Shown: positions 22,098 through 34,679 of the stretch, piece after piece
Numbering within the stretch: position 1 is the stretch's first letter
Layout: every line of letters begins with the position of its first letter
Source: Diphasiastrum complanatum
Lineage: Eukaryota > Streptophyta > Lycopodiopsida > Lycopodiales > Lycopodiaceae
NCBI GenBank assembly: GCA_029204225.1
Contig: CM055106.1
Span: 15,573,278 to 15,637,277 of the forward strand
Length of the DNA: 64,000 nucleotides
Direction of reading: 5' to 3'
Notes under the pieces: generated by a model
Told to the model about the DNA's origin: nothing
Databases searched by the model: none
What the model saw: only the letters and a program-made list of their open reading frames with translations
Made by a program: the position numbers and the translations under genes

Positions 22098-22795
22098 ACG
22101 AGTGTCCTCAATTGAAAAAATGAATGGAAATCAGTGTTTGCCATCTGTGTAATTCACCTGACCATGAGACTGCTTTTTGCAACTTCAACCCTCGGATAAT
22201 TCAATAATGGTATGCCCAGATAGGATATCGAGAACCACAGTATGGAGGAAATCCAGCAACAAGACTGCGACAATCTACTCTTGGATACCCGGAACGTCTA
22301 GCTTTGCCTGCCCCACCAAAACAGTCCGCTCCTCTTGCCAATTTGATGGAACCAGAACCTTACGGAAGTGCTGAGCAATGGAGCTATGGTAATGATCAGG
22401 AAGGTGGATCTTTAGAACAATATGCCATTTATGGTATTTCTCAACAACAAGCCTCGAAAAATTGGACCAGAGCACCGCTTGGATGCTTTGCATGTGGAGA
22501 AAATCATAGAGTTGCAGAATGTCCAAATAAAGAAAAATGTGTACCATTCGGTCGTGATTGTGGATATGGGCATTGCTATAAAGACTGTCCAACAAGACCG
22601 AAGCCACCACCAGCTACAGCACCTGTAAATTTGATAACCATCAAGCAAAGATCAATAACTCAGAATAAACCAAGTGCATCCTTGATGGTGGTCACCAGAG
22701 CACAAAAGCAAAACAAACCAGTAGTGGATCCAGTACCTGCTGATTTTATACCATTGAATGATACACCAACAACATCGAGAGTCTATATGAGATAG
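22098..22795 (+). pseudogene. Gypsy nucleocapsid segment with CCHC knuckle
   Basis: Frame 22304-22795 encodes GCFACGENHRVAECPNKEKC, a CX2CX4HX4C knuckle followed by another Cys/His cluster (CGYGHCYKDCPTRP). This is the nucleic-acid-binding end of the gag precursor. It ends at a TAG near 22794, with more acidic sequence beyond. Confidence 0.8.
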
Positions 22796-23560
22796 TGGAT
22801 TAAACATCTGCAAGAAGAAGAGGAATTTGAAGCTGTTAAAGTAACAACTGAAGTTCGGTCTTCACCATTGCAGCCTCCAAGAAATTTATGTACGAATATG
22901 AATGATCAATTACATCATCATGAAGAACCTTTCAAGATGACTGAACTGGAAGCACCGCATACAGAATTACTCATGAACATTTTGTCTAGCAAGATCAATA
23001 TTTCATTGGGAGCATTCCTAAAGTTGGTGCCAAAAGCAAAAGAAGTCTTAGCACAAAAGTTAGCTCAAGAAGAACCAGAAGTCCATCAGGAGCCGCTTTT
23101 TTGTGCTGGATTTGAAGAATCTAACGATGTACTCCATGTTGGAGCCGCTTGGGAAAGTGGACAAAAGAATATCATTCTGCTGATACAACATAGACAATTT
23201 TCTACAGGAACAGCCGTGATAGATGGCGGTTCAGGAGTTAACCTGATTTCTACAAAGCTATGTACAAAATGGGGCCTTACAAAGATTAAGCGTGCTACTT
23301 TTGCTATTAAGATAGCTGATCAAACGACAATTTGTCCACGAGGAATGGTGGAAGATATACCTGTCAGGATTGCAGGAGTACAGTTCGTCATTACTTTCGT
23401 CGTGATGGACTTACCAGAAGCACCAAATGTCTACCGAGTTCTATTATGACGTCCATGGTTACGAGTTGCGCAAGTAATTCATTACTGGGGTACCAAAAAA
23501 ATCACTTTTGAAAATCGTGAACGTGCAATTTAAGTTGATCCTACGACTTGGACTATCAAA
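22796..23560 (+). pseudogene. Gypsy retropepsin
   Basis: Frame 22868-23449 encodes an N-terminal spacer and then a retropepsin: AVIDGGSGVNLISTKLCTKW (active site DGGSG in place of DSG/DTG), FAIKIADQTTICPRGMVEDI and VTFVVMDLPEAPNVYRVLL. A stop separates the last strand, and a GRPW-type motif follows in the same frame after TGA near 23449. Family knowledge: this protease processes the gag-pol precursor. Confidence 0.8.
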
Positions 23561-24319
23561 CCAGTGGTTCAAAAAGCAGATGACGAATCATCAACAATGG
23601 ATCACACTTGTGATCGACAAGTAAAAAAATTGGGAGTTCACTATGATTCTCAAACGGATACTATCAATTGGAATGAAGCTCTTGCAACAATTGATTGTAC
23701 AACATGATATATGTGTCAACAAGATATTCAATCAGAGATGAGCGAGATTTCCTTATTAGATCGAACTTTGGATACGCCAATCACGTTTCTACTAAATGTG
23801 CTGAATGTAGTCTGGATATCAACAGAACCTATACCAGATCCAATTGAGGATAATCTCATACCAGTGAGCCATGCCTTAACTTATGATGGCAATGCATAAC
23901 TTACGAATGAACAGATTTTACATCATATGGATCCGACCAGATTTGGAGTGCGTAATGTTCTTGATGAACCAACAATCAAATCGCCCAAAGCAGTTATATT
24001 GAAGGGAGACAGAATCACAGGTTCGATAACGAAGAAACAAACTAAGCAACATTATAATACGGTCCTGAAATGGGAAAATCCCCCTCAAAAGATCGATTCA
24101 AAGAAAGTGTTACCTCTATTGGATAAAGGCAAAAGAAAAGTCAAGAATGATTCTTCAAGTCAGATTTCCAGCAAGACATCATCGTCTAGGAAGTCTTCAC
24201 CTATGAAGAAAGATTTATCATCCCGAAAGTCATCACCTCCACGATCAATTCTTGCTAAGAAGGCTAAACGAAGATCCAAGACAAGTCCTTTTGAAAAAGA
24301 ACAAGCAAATGTAGTCTAG
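23561..24319 (+). pseudogene. Protease-RT linker of the gypsy element
   Basis: Broken frames (23711-23899, 23927-24319) encode a poorly conserved spacer with a Lys/Ser-rich tract (KKDLSSRKSSPPRS, KKAKRRSKTS). Such basic spacers lie between protease and RT in some plant gypsy lineages. No domain is recognised. Confidence 0.5.
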
Positions 24320-24325
24320 CATGAT

Positions 24326-24896
24326 ATGCCAAAGTATTTTAAATGTTATACACTGGATGATGTGATTATCATGTTACCTAAAGCACATCGTGAACCTGAA
24401 GAACACATGCCAGAATCTATAGAGGTTTACAATGGCCCAACTAGGATGCAACCAATGAATCTTGTTGAACTAGGAGAACCGAAAAATATTGTACAAGTGG
24501 GATCACAACTTACTCCTGAACAGTATCAAGCACTCTGTTTGCTACTTATTAAGTATCAGATTGCTTTGCATGGACTTATCAAGATTTGAAGGGTATTCTG
24601 ACATCAGTGATTGAACATACCATACCTTTAGTACCTGATGCAGTACCAAAGGTTACAAAGTTCTATCGCTATAATCCTAATGTGGCAGATCTGATAAAGA
24701 AAGAACTTCAGAGATTGCTTGCTGCTGATTTCATTTATGAGATCGAGCATACCGAATGGATTTCACCGATTGTCATTGTTCCTAAGAAAAATGAGAAATT
24801 GCGAATCTGTGTGAATCTCAAAGCATTGAATAAAGTGACATGGAAAGATCACTTTCCGTTACCTTTTACTGAAAGCATTTTGGATCGCCTTGTGGG
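24326..24896 (+). pseudogene. Gypsy reverse transcriptase N-terminus, truncated
   Basis: The frames 24326-24589 and 24586-24933 carry the RT start: LTPEQYQALCLLLIKYQIAL, KFYRYNPNVADLIKKELQRL, WISPIVIVPKKNEKLRICVN, LKALNKVTWKDHFPLPF and ESILDRLVG. The reading is cut after LDRLVG (about 24896), where LTR sequence starts. The catalytic YXDD box, RNase H and integrase are absent. Confidence 0.85.
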
Positions 24897-25381
24897 TTTG
24901 AGTAGATTCAATTTGAATAGTTGGGTACATTGAATCTAGACCCAAAATTAGTAGGGTTAGCATTTTGGTGGGAAAGCCAAGTGGCCAAATAGGATTTGGA
25001 CCTATTATAAAAGGATGTAACTCATGGAGAGAGCAATATTCTCTCTTATCTATCTCATTTCATGCTTATACATGGTTCTCTTGCGTTCTACTATCCATTG
25101 GTGCACTATCTTGGTGATTGCTTGCAATTCTATGTGTAGAATGATCTATATTTGTTATTTTTGAATCCACACGTGTGAAATACAGTAGCTTGCTGGTTTT
25201 GTATGGACAACAATAGTACATAATCATTTCATTCAAGTTTGATCAAGTTCTATTGGTTTTTGCATCTCAATTTGTGTGTAGATGTTGATTTTTCTACATT
25301 GGTGAGACTGGTAGTGTTTTTCTCTTTCTAACCAAAGATCATTCAAGTAGATTGGATCTTAAGGATCTGAAATCTTTCACA
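24897..25381 (+). repeat. 5'-truncated LTR fragment (TGTGA...TTTCACA group)
   Basis: It aligns by eye with the reverse complement of 43339-43820 and of 47356-47660 (shared TTGGTGCACTAT, CTCATTTCATG, TTGATCAA, AAAATCAACATCTAC in complement). It ends GATCTGAAATCTTTCACA at 25381. It contains CACACGTGTG at 25168-25177 and a TATA-like TATTATAAAAGG near 25004. The LTR start is missing. It sits at the break points of a gypsy RT (left) and a copia RT (right). Confidence 0.75.
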
Positions 25382-25740
25382 AGTACCTCACTATCAGTCT
25401 CAGCACAAGAAAGTTTAGTCAATACTATAATTGGATCCATTGGGGTATCAATTGGTTTGCAATCAGACATATGAAACTTTTCTAAAATGCCTTTTAGATA
25501 TGTCTGCTGGCTAAGATAGATCTTCTTCTGAAGTCTATCTCCAGTAATGTGAATTCCTAGCAAAGAATGAATAGCTCCTAAATCAGTCACGTAAAATTCC
25601 TTTGACAGATCACTTTTAGTAGTGTGCAGAAGAGAAGTGTCATTAGACAAAATAAATGCATCATCTTGTATTCACGTGTCCAAATCGACTATGCCACAGA
25701 ACAGCACTGTCGTTTACATTTTCATTAGAAATACTAGCTA
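25382..25740 (-). pseudogene. Copia RT fragment fused to GAG-pre-integrase scrap (element B)
   Basis: Minus-strand residues after the YVDD region of a copia RT (SDLSKEFYVTDLGAIHSLLG, IYLSQQTYLKGILEKFHM, CKPIDTPMDP) follow directly on a short GAG-pre-integrase piece (LWHSRFGHV-like) near 25680-25710. The whole integrase and most of RT have been deleted between them. Confidence 0.75.
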
Positions 25741-25747
25741 ATGCAAC

Positions 25748-26158
25748 TTAATTAGAGAGTATGTAAAGATTTCCGACTCTAGTGCATGTAGTCAGAGTAG
25801 TATCTTCCTCGAGTATTGTACACTGCTTAGATGAGAAAGTAACAGTGTAGCCCTCATCAGTTATCTTAGAGATTGATAACAAATTTTTTGATAACTGAAA
25901 AACATGAAGGACGTTGGGAACACAAATGGACAGATCATTGTTGAAGCTGATCTTCACTACTCCTTTGCTTTCCACGTGTATGGTGCAAGAATCTCCGAGG
26001 TAGATGAATTGGTCTCTGTTGTAAGCTGTGTACTCCGTAAACCATTCCTTGCGAGAGGTCATGTGTTGGGTAGCGCCGTTGTCCAGGTACCAACTATCAT
26101 AGTCTTCGTTGCTGTTGTAGGCCATTAACAAATGTGTGTCTGACTCCTTGAATTCCAC
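25748..26158 (-). pseudogene. Copia protease (element B)
   Basis: The frame encodes DSWYLDNGATQHMTSRKEWF, so the active-site triplet is DNGA where most relatives have DSGA. The flap and C-terminal parts follow (FIYLGDSCTIHVESKGVVKI, NVLHVFQLSKNLLSISKI, CTRVGNLYIL). It is otherwise well preserved, and DNGA variants are known in copia proteases. Confidence 0.8.
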
Positions 26159-26176
26159 CGTGTTAAAGGAGTTTGG

Positions 26177-26990
26177 CTACTGCTGTTGTTGTTGCTTCTT
26201 TGTCTCGTTGTAGATCTTGATGCGACACTCCTTGATGTCGTGATTAGCTCTTTTGCAATATCTACAGAAAAGCTTCTTGCACGATCCACCATGCTCACCT
26301 TGAGTGTGAGGCTTCTGCTGTTGCTGCTGCACTTGATTCTTGCCCTTGGAATAGTCTTTCTTCTTGTTGTACAGGGTCATGGATTTGTCTTTGATGGACA
26401 GGCCGCTGCTCTTTCTCCGCATTTCTTCTTGAAAAAGATGATCGATCACCTTTTGAAGAGTGAGGTCCGGTTGTGTGGAGATCATCACCACAAAGTGCTC
26501 ATAGGACTTTGGAAGAGAAGAAAGTAAGGTCATAACAACATCATCATCTTTAAAAGAACATCCTACAGTTGATAACTAATCTAACAGGGACTTGAAACTG
26601 TTGATGTGAAAAGTGATGGCAGTAGAATCAGACATGCTAAGAGTAAAGAACTTCCTTCTAAGATGTAATCTCGTGGTTACATCATGAGTCTCATAAAGAC
26701 TTGATAACAAGTCCAGTGCTTCCTTAGAGTTCTTGCATGTGGTAACATGAGATATTTGGGAGTCGGCCAGATTGAGTGTGATACATGTTAGGGCCTTCTG
26801 ATCTTTGACCCTCTAGGTCTTTGCTTGGTCACCATCTTCTGGTTTCAGGTCTGCACCTTCTACTACATCCCAAAGATCTCTATCTATCAATATCATTCTA
26901 AGTTTTAACTTCCAAATGTAGAAGTTAGAACCATTGAACTAGTCAATGACTCTAGCTTAATTGAGTGATGAAGATGAAGAGCTACCTATA
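26177..26990 (-). pseudogene. Copia gag with zinc knuckle (element B)
   Basis: Frame 26533-26177 encodes MTLLSSLPKSYEHFVVMIST, a Gln-rich tract, and the CX2CX4HX4C knuckle CRYCKRANHDIKEC. Upstream minus-strand sequence to about 26990 continues the capsid with stops. It is related to the gag at 1853-2281 (shared LLSSLP and DLTL motifs). Confidence 0.8.
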
Positions 26991-27046
26991 TGAGACATGA
27001 TAACAATATAATAGAACAAACTTAATCTCTCGGTTTATTTGAGCTA

Positions 27047-27059
27047 TGCTATGATACCA
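27047..27059 (-). promoter_or_regulatory. Degenerate primer-binding site of copia element B
   Basis: On the minus strand TTGGTATCATAGC occurs, one base different from the usual TGGTATCAGAGC core. It lies upstream of the gag of element B, as expected for its primer site. Confidence 0.7.
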
Positions 27060-28285
27060 ATCTAATGGGGCAAGAGAGAGAAAAACACGAACAGAGAAGA
27101 GAGCATGAATATTGTGGAACAGCTCTCCCACTCTAACCAGTTGTTAAATACAAAAACAGTCTAAAAGAGAGCTTATGCTAAGAGTAATCATAGCCTCAAG
27201 AGTTCTAATTGCCCAACAGGATCTTAAAAATTGATTCGTACTCTGAAACTAAAGTACAGTCCATTGAAGAGATCAAAGATGGTTTGTATGTGGTATTACT
27301 TAAATCAGATTTATCTTGAAATATACTTCTGTGAAGAGCAGTATGATAACATGAGTTCCTCAGGCATCCAAGGTGGCCATCGTCTGATCAGAAACTGAGG
27401 AGTCATAGACGTCCGTGTTCTGATCAGAGTGAGTAAACAAGCGTGATCAAACAGCAATGAAAGTGCATACAATCACAACAAGCATTCACCTACGTTGTAC
27501 ACAGATAAAAGCAAGCTGTTGCTATATTACACTAACGCACAATACATAATAGCAACTAACACCAAAATGACGACGTAACTGGGATGTTCAAACAATGTGT
27601 CTCATGGACGGAGCAACCAGTAATCTGTGCTCGGACGATCTACTTATAGATTTCATCCGTGTATTAATTACAATCAATGTTTGTCATCTAAAAAATTAGG
27701 AAAGCCGTTGTACTTGGAAGTATATGGCTTTTGTGACGACTGTACATAATGTATACGGTCAACAATTTAGCATCGTTGACATTGACAAGAACGTCGCTGA
27801 TTTTCTCACTTTGCATTTTGCGTGATGTGGTTTTCACAAATTTCGGAAAGTGATTGGGAATGTTCCTCGTTCAAAATAGACGACCTTCGGCATTTTTCTC
27901 TCTCTTCAGGATTTTGCAAAAAAGGTGAAGGTGCCCTAAAAAAGGCGAAGGTGCCCTTGGAAAAAAAGCGAAGATGCCCTTGAAACAATATAACTTAAAA
28001 TATATAGGACCTTCGGCATTTTCTCTCTCTTCGGGATTTTGCGAAAAAGCGAAGGTGACTTTAAAACAGTTAAACTTTTGAACTATGAAAGTGTCGCATT
28101 TCAGGGAAATGCGAAAAAGCCGAAGCTGTGGAAAACATAGTTCATATCTACAGACTATGGTGACACTTAGTGTATTTCTGCAGACTGTTGCGACACTTAG
28201 TGTAATTCTACAGACTTGTTCTAAATGCTAGTTCTTGGAAGTCCTTGAAGATGGCCAAGTCTTCAATGACTTCAAGTAATTGAAC
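27060..28285 (-). repeat. Presumed 5' LTR region of copia element B
   Basis: Sequence on the LTR side of the primer site, without genes. It contains two similar blocks of about 55 bp starting at 27882 and 28008 (GACCTTCGGCATTTT, CTCTCTCTTC, GGATTTTGC, GAAGGTG). The LTR end next to the primer site is not a clean CA and the outer end was not found, so the extent is a guess. Confidence 0.4.
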
Positions 28286-30100
28286 TTAACATCTAGAACT
28301 TGAAATTATAATAGGATTGATTACCCTTTGCTGGAGATCATTCGGAAGCCCATTGTAGACGTTCTTCAAATAAATTGGTTCTCTAAGTTTTGTGATTCCT
28401 GCAGGTATTAGATGAGTAGACATAGAACCAAAGTTGGTTTCACTTGACCCTAGATCAATGATCAATAGATATGCAGGAAGAATCATGAAAGAGAATTAGT
28501 TATTCACCAAGGTAATTTCCAACACGAGAGACTAGGTACTTCGAACAGACGCTAAGGGACAACTCTTATTGAATCGGACTAGTGCAAACTCTGGGTGCAC
28601 ATGTTTGATTCAAAGAGAGCTACTTGAAGCCAAGCTAGTTGTACACTTCTTCTTTTGACTGTGAGACAACTGACCAGTGATGGAATTGTGAAAGTCAAGT
28701 TTTGCGCGACAGACATGGTGCTTCAAACAAATGCGAAGAGATAGTTCATATGCGAATCAAACTGGTGTGACTCCTTGGCTCTTCACAGGGTCAATGGTTA
28801 CATTTGGGTTGATTCAAAGACTTCAAGCTAAGTGAAAGGTGCATTGCGCAATACTCAATCTTTGCCTACCTTCAAGATCCAAAAGGAAAAGTATCAAGAT
28901 CAGGTTGGGGACAAGGAGAGAAATCAAGGTGCACAAGCAACAAGGCACGAAGTGGACCATAAAGTGGGCAATCAATGATAAATCCTTTGGCTCAAGGAGC
29001 CCTTATACCTGTGCGGAACTGATCAAATTTGGAGCTCAGGGAGCTCAACACAAAGTGCATCAAGGACAAATTAGGAGCTCAAAGGAGTTCCAAAGTCAAA
29101 ACTCAGAAACGACAGGGGCAAACATTTCAAGGAAAGGCCTTTGTTAGAAGTTAATAAGTTTCTTGGGTTTAATATAAGCGATATAAAATCTATTCTTTTT
29201 CCAAACCGTGAGTGATATTTTCAAGTTATGTAATTTTTAATATAAAGAGCTGAGCCTCCGACTTGTGGTGTGCCAGCTACAGTGCTAATAAAAAGTGGCC
29301 AGTAAATTGAATATTGTGCCAAGTAGTTTAATTCTTATCAGTTGTATTCATGCTTGAATGCCTCTTACTCTTTCTTCTCTACTGTCAATAACTCCACAAA
29401 TGAAAAAATGTATGGCTGTCATAGATGCCTGATTGATTTTTTTATATCAGAATACCAGTAATAGAGAAGTGCATGGCTATCTCAGATGCCTAATCATTCT
29501 TCTCCTTATGGTTGTCCACGACACCTATACTGAAGTTCAACAATTTCTAAAGAACTGTAACAGTACTTGCTGACGGACGAAATTTTTTTTTGGCATTCCC
29601 AGCCAAAATTTTGAGATTTTCAAAAATCTCGTCGGCGGGTAGAACAAACGATTGTGATTGGACCACCGTTATTGCCCGAATACTCCTTTGATGCCCATAT
29701 TTGTAAACTCAAGATTAAGTTGGATTCAATATTCATGAACTATAGTTAACTAATCTCTGTAGTTTAGGAACTTCTTGTCATTCATTCTCTTCATTCTCTT
29801 CGTTCTCATTTGTAATCAGCTTTCATAGACATATTTTGGACTAATGGCAACACATAATCGGAGACCAGGAGGAACCATTGATGCTATCATCATTTGAAAT
29901 GAAAAAAATACAGAAGTTCAATAGATACCAAGAATGTATCATAAATATCAGTGGATTTTGATGCATCCTTCTTCAAAAGTCTCTTTCAGATAACTTATAT
30001 AGAAGCTCTTGGAAAGGAAGGATAATGGATTTCAAAGTGTCAGTTTCTAGTCAATCTATCATGGAAGTTTTAGTTCAACATGCTTATCTTCACAAAGAGC
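28286..30100. other. No recognised gene
   Basis: Two short frames (28486-28286 minus, 28839-29147 plus) have no recognisable domain. A duplicated phrase of about 40 bp (ATGGCTGTC/ATGGCTATC followed by AGATGCCTAATC-like sequence) occurs at 29411-29450 and 29473-29513. The rest is unassigned. Confidence 0.4.
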
Positions 30101-30120
30101 TCAACATCCAGGATTTGAAT

Positions 30121-31568
30121 CTAGATGATAGGCTCATCAACATCTATATATCCTAGCAATATTGGTGCTTCAGAATGATCATACTTCAAATCAAAATTCA
30201 ATGTCCCTCGAATATATCTAAGAGTACGTTTAGCAGACTTCCAATGTGCTTGACTAGGATCTTGCATAGATTGACTAACAAAACCAATAGCATAAGAAAT
30301 ATCAGATTGTGTGTGTGCCAAATAAATCAAACTACCCACCAGCTGTCTATACAAAGAAGCATCCACTTTTTTATATTCATGATATGTAGTAAGCTTTGTG
30401 TTGACATCCATAGGTGTACTCAAAGGCTTACAATCCTACATATTGAACTTATAAAGCAAATCTCGTGCATATTTGCTTTGTGTAAGAAAGACCACGCCTT
30501 CCTTTTGTCATACTTCAATGCCAAGACAATAGTGCATCAATCCTAGATCGCTCATTTCAAAAGCCTTGGAAAGATCTGATTTGATTTCATCAATTAAGCT
30601 TTCATTACTTTCTATAATAATCAAATCATCCACGTACAACACAATGGACACTATATCTGAATCTTGTCTTAGAATGTAAAAGATTAGGATCAGCATCACT
30701 CTTTACCATTCCCCTTTGTTTAAAGGGTTCATCAATGCAAGAGTACCATGCCTGTGGTACTTGCTTCAATCCATAAATAGTTTTGTTGAGCTTACAAACA
30801 AAATGCTCTCTCTCTGGCTCAACAAATCCTTGAGGTTGTACTAAGTACACCTCTTCATCTAGCACTCCATTAAGAAAAGCATATCTAATGTCCATTTGCT
30901 GGATCTTCCAACCATAGAAAGCTAAAATAGCAATGACAAAGTGTATAGTTACCATCTTAGCTATGAGTGCAAAGGTTTTCTCAAAATCAATATCTTCTTG
31001 TTGCTCAAATCCTCTTGCAACCAACCATGCTTTGTACTTGTTGAGTTTCCCATCAACTCCATATTTGATCTTGTATATCCATTTGCAAGTGATAGGCGTC
31101 TTACCGTCAGGTAGCTCGACCAAGTTCCACGTCCTAATTTTTTGATATAGCTTCCATTTCTGTTTCCATAGCTTCATGCCACTCCTCGTGCTCCTTTGTT
31201 TTATCAAAAGTTTTTGGTTCTTGATCCTTGAGCATAGAACCCGTTAGGGCTAGATTCATCTCTAAACTTGCAAGAGGTTTTTGAATTCTACTTGATTTTC
31301 TAAGCTCTCCATGCTCACTAGATTCTGGAGTATCTCTCTTCTTTGCATCATCTTTGACTGATAAGTACCATTTAGGTACTCTTTTGGGGATTTCAACATC
31401 AAGCTTGCCTTTGTCCAATGGATTTTCCGTATCAAAATCCACTTCCTTTTTGATCTGTACTTTTGATCCCTCATCAAAAGGTTCAGTGATTACTTCAGAT
31501 TGTTTACCTCGGCCCATCTCATCAAATGTAGCATCCCTAGAAATCATTTTGTTGATGTTTTTAGCCAT
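30121..31568 (-). pseudogene. Ty1/copia RT and RNase H start (element F)
   Basis: Read right to left: linker with SRDATFDEMG (31568-31134), RT start (WNLVELPDGKTPITCKWIYK), KMVTIHFVIAILAFYGWKIQ, MDIRYAFLNGVLDEEVYLVQ, TIYGLKQVPQAWYS, and the catalytic YVDD box at 30627-30638 (frame 30699-30508). The RNase H connection follows (LYRQLVGSLIYLAHTQSDIS, WKSAKRTLRYIRGT, frame 30423-30121). This is the most complete copia RT in the window but needs four frames and has a stop after GYIDVDEP. No LTR or primer site flanks it. Confidence 0.88.
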
Positions 31569-31985
31569 TACTAATACATGAATGTTCTATCTTGCAGTTT
31601 ACACTTCCTAAGTACACATCAAGCCAGGTGTACAAATTTAGACAAGAAATTATCCTAAGCATACTGGCTAGGACAAGGCTTCAACCTCCCGTTGTTGATG
31701 ATGGTGCAAAGGATGATGTAATTATACTAAATAAAGACTAGAACAATACAGATAGCATAGAACAGAAATAGATTGCACATGTATAGAATTCATAGAGAAA
31801 TATACATTGGTATATCAAATGCTGTTCCATTTTATGAATTTGAGAGCACAAAATACATGTACTGATGCCTAACTTGGGCTTTCATTTATTGAATGAAAGA
31901 GTCTATACACATATTTTTACTAAACTTTATTTGAAGCTATTGTTCTTCCACAATGGTGATTGTTGTAGCTAGATCTTTGCAGCAC
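31569..31985. other. No recognised gene
   Basis: AT-rich sequence between the copia fragment and the possible multi-exon gene. No repeat end or coding signal was recognised. Confidence 0.4.
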
Positions 31986-33310
31986 GTTATCAGCTCCTGT
32001 CTTTTTCACATCTGTGACATGACAAATATTAGTGAATGTGCAATTGTAAATTATGTCATTTTCAATGATTTTGTACTATTTTGAAATGACAATAAATATA
32101 GAGTACTTACGAGTCTTTCGTTGATGATAAATCTGAAATATGTTGGTAGATTGATTTGTAATAGCATGAGCTCTGTTATGATAAAATCAAGCTGCCAATA
32201 CTCTTCCACCTCAACCATAGTCAAATATTCTTTATTGTAGATAATGCTTATCTCCATTCGGTTTAAGTGACCATTTAATTCAAATTCTTGATCCAGTGGT
32301 AAACATGTACCTTCAATTTTCTTGTATCTCTGATAGCTAAATGTGAGACTGAGCATTTGCTTTTCGATATGATAACGAAAGATCATTGAAGACTTTTTAA
32401 TCCTGCATTCTATGTCATTATTTGCTTTACTATCTCAGCTTTGATCCATGCGATCTGACAAAGTCTCATATGATAAATCCTTGCAAACAAATAAAGTTGG
32501 TGTCCTACAAACACTAGCTTTCGAGAAAAAATCAACAAATTTATGTAATGAGATAAACCAACTTAGGTGAACAATTTTTGTGCCAGTGCTTATCTTCATA
32601 GCATTTCTAATATCAATGAGTAGCTTGCATCTCAAAGATTCAGAAACAATACTGTCAAGAGTAGGCCACTCATCACTTTGAAAACTAGGCAATAGAATTG
32701 CTTTGAGCTTGCCAAAACCTCCATCCGTTTGTGGCGTATATAAAGATTCATAAAAATAGATACCACAATCTGCAAGTTCCTTTGGACTTCTTCCTCTGTA
32801 TTGCAGCTTTCCAACATCAGAGTGAATCACGTCCAATATTTCTGCAAGTGATTGTGTTGGCTCCCATTCACTTATGCATGATGGATATAAATCTGAAAGA
32901 AAAAAACAATGTTGAAACATTTAAATCAAAATCTGAAGAGCATCAATAAAAAAAATCACCTATGATTGTTGTAGAGTGCATATTTTTTTGATATATTTAC
33001 AATTACATTTTCCATGATCATGAGGATTGATATCATGTACTTTGATTTCTTTTAGCATATATACATGTTGTACTAAAACTTATGTTATCGATTGACCTCC
33101 CGGGGTTGTCTTAAACTCCAGAATTTTTGCTTTCCAAGAAGATTTGTATGTCATTTTTGCTCTTTTCTTTTGTCGAAAATTGCCCTTTGATGATGGATGC
33201 AGCAACACCCATGAATTTTTCGTATATTTTGTTGGCTTCCAATTATCAGCTTCATCTTTCTCATTGTAAAGAATCACAGACTCAACTGTAGATCTGGGTC
33301 TCTTTGCCAT
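31986..33310 (-). CDS. Possible multi-exon gene of unknown function (or its relic)
   Basis: A leftward frame starts MAKRPRSTVESVILYNEKDE (33310-33080) and is rich in Lys and Trp. A second open block (about 32894-32435) follows an acceptor-like TTTCTTTCAG and reads DLYPSCISEWEPTQSLAEIL, YRGRSPKELADCGIYFYESL and WPTLDSIVSESLRCKLLIDI. In the same frame, after a TGA near 32436, a third block (32386-32111) continues and ends at a strong donor CTC|GTAAGT (32110). A candidate acceptor CATGTCACAG follows near 32010. I do not recognise the family. The in-frame TGA argues for a pseudogene or a missed intron. It lacks TE motifs, so a host gene is possible. Confidence 0.35.
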
Positions 33311-34660
33311 TGCTATTTTTAAAGCTTGGGGGCCAAAAATCTCTTTGATATGATACTTAATTTCAATTTTTCATATCACATTTAATCTAATGTGAATGCC
33401 GCCATAGTCACAGTTACTGTGTATACCATACTTGAGGTATTGACATCAGACAGATTAGCACGTGTCGGGCAGGAAGAAGAAACCAATGGGGTAGTATGCT
33501 GCCCGGACACAAATTTCAAAGTTTTCTATATTGTATTTTTATTTCTCAATTAATTTGAACTACGTTACATAGATTTTAAATTTGTGCATTTTGATTGGGC
33601 CTGGTGACGGTCGAAACTAGAAAAAAAAAATAAAAGTATCTTTACAAAGGGTCTTTTTTTTTTTATTCTGGAACTCCTCTAATGATCCAGACAGCTAGGC
33701 CATTGGCTCAATGAGATGGATCCAACACTTTTGTTTGCTTAATAGGTATAGCCAGATTTAATTAAGGATAAAGTCCTCCATCTGAGTCTTCATATACATA
33801 ATCTCAGTTTCATTCTCCAGCCCACTGCATTGTTTTAGTCCCACTTCTTCCTCTCAAACCCATTTTATTCATGCTCCTAGTCAATCATACATGCCCTTAT
33901 GACAATGCGAAGGTAATGCCCATTTTTAGTCAGAGCTGATGCATAATGCAGGGACACGGATGCAATTTGTTCAGGTTTGTAACGGATGGTTCAAGCACGC
34001 CATGTCTATATGATGCGTCAGTGGTGGTGAGTGTAATTTTGCTAATGAAGTCATTTCTGATCTCTGCACTTCTACAGGAGTTAGCGCATCCAACAAAGTT
34101 CATATAAAAGGATTAATATTTAAAAAAAAAAAAATCTAGAACAAAGAGATAGTCACCCAACAACAAAGTTAGTAAAATAAAGAAATGAATAGATAAAATT
34201 TAGACATAGAGTTCTTACTGTCCCTTACCCCCTAGGTGACATCAAAGTTAAGAGTAAATCTTTCATCATATTGGCTACCCTGCGTCAATCTTATTACCAA
34301 GATATTCACCTTTTGTTTCAAGTCTGGCATGATGTATAAAGTTTGGGAATAAAGGGCTCAAACCCCTTAATCAATTTACGTAATTCTGTCTTTCTGGTGG
34401 CTGAAATGGAAGGTCTACATCTTCTATATCGAATATCCTTTCTATATCATAGGATTCCTCATTGTTAGATATGACATTTCTCCTGTCCTCCCTAATTTAT
34501 GAGTCGAGCCTTCCACTATTGATATCAATTTCAAAGTCATAGCCTGGTATGTCATTCTCCCAATGTAATGTATCAACTATTCTCCCTTGGGTCTCTCGAG
34601 GAGGATTCTGGTTCTTTTTTTCAATAAGGTGTATCGTTGTATGTGCACCTTCTGTATACT
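33311..34660. other. No recognised gene
   Basis: AT-rich upstream sequence of the possible gene at 33310, with several poly-A/T runs. The short ORFs look like chance frames. Confidence 0.4.
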
Positions 34661-34679
34661 CGTGATCTTCAAAAAGGTC

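Noticed and set aside
28286-28486. Small minus-strand gene
   Set aside because: 66 codons without a recognisable domain, splice context or conserved neighbours; not distinguishable from a chance frame.
29613-29630. Hairpin GAGATTTTCAAAAATCTC as a transposon end
   Set aside because: A short AT-rich near-palindrome without a partner end or target duplication.
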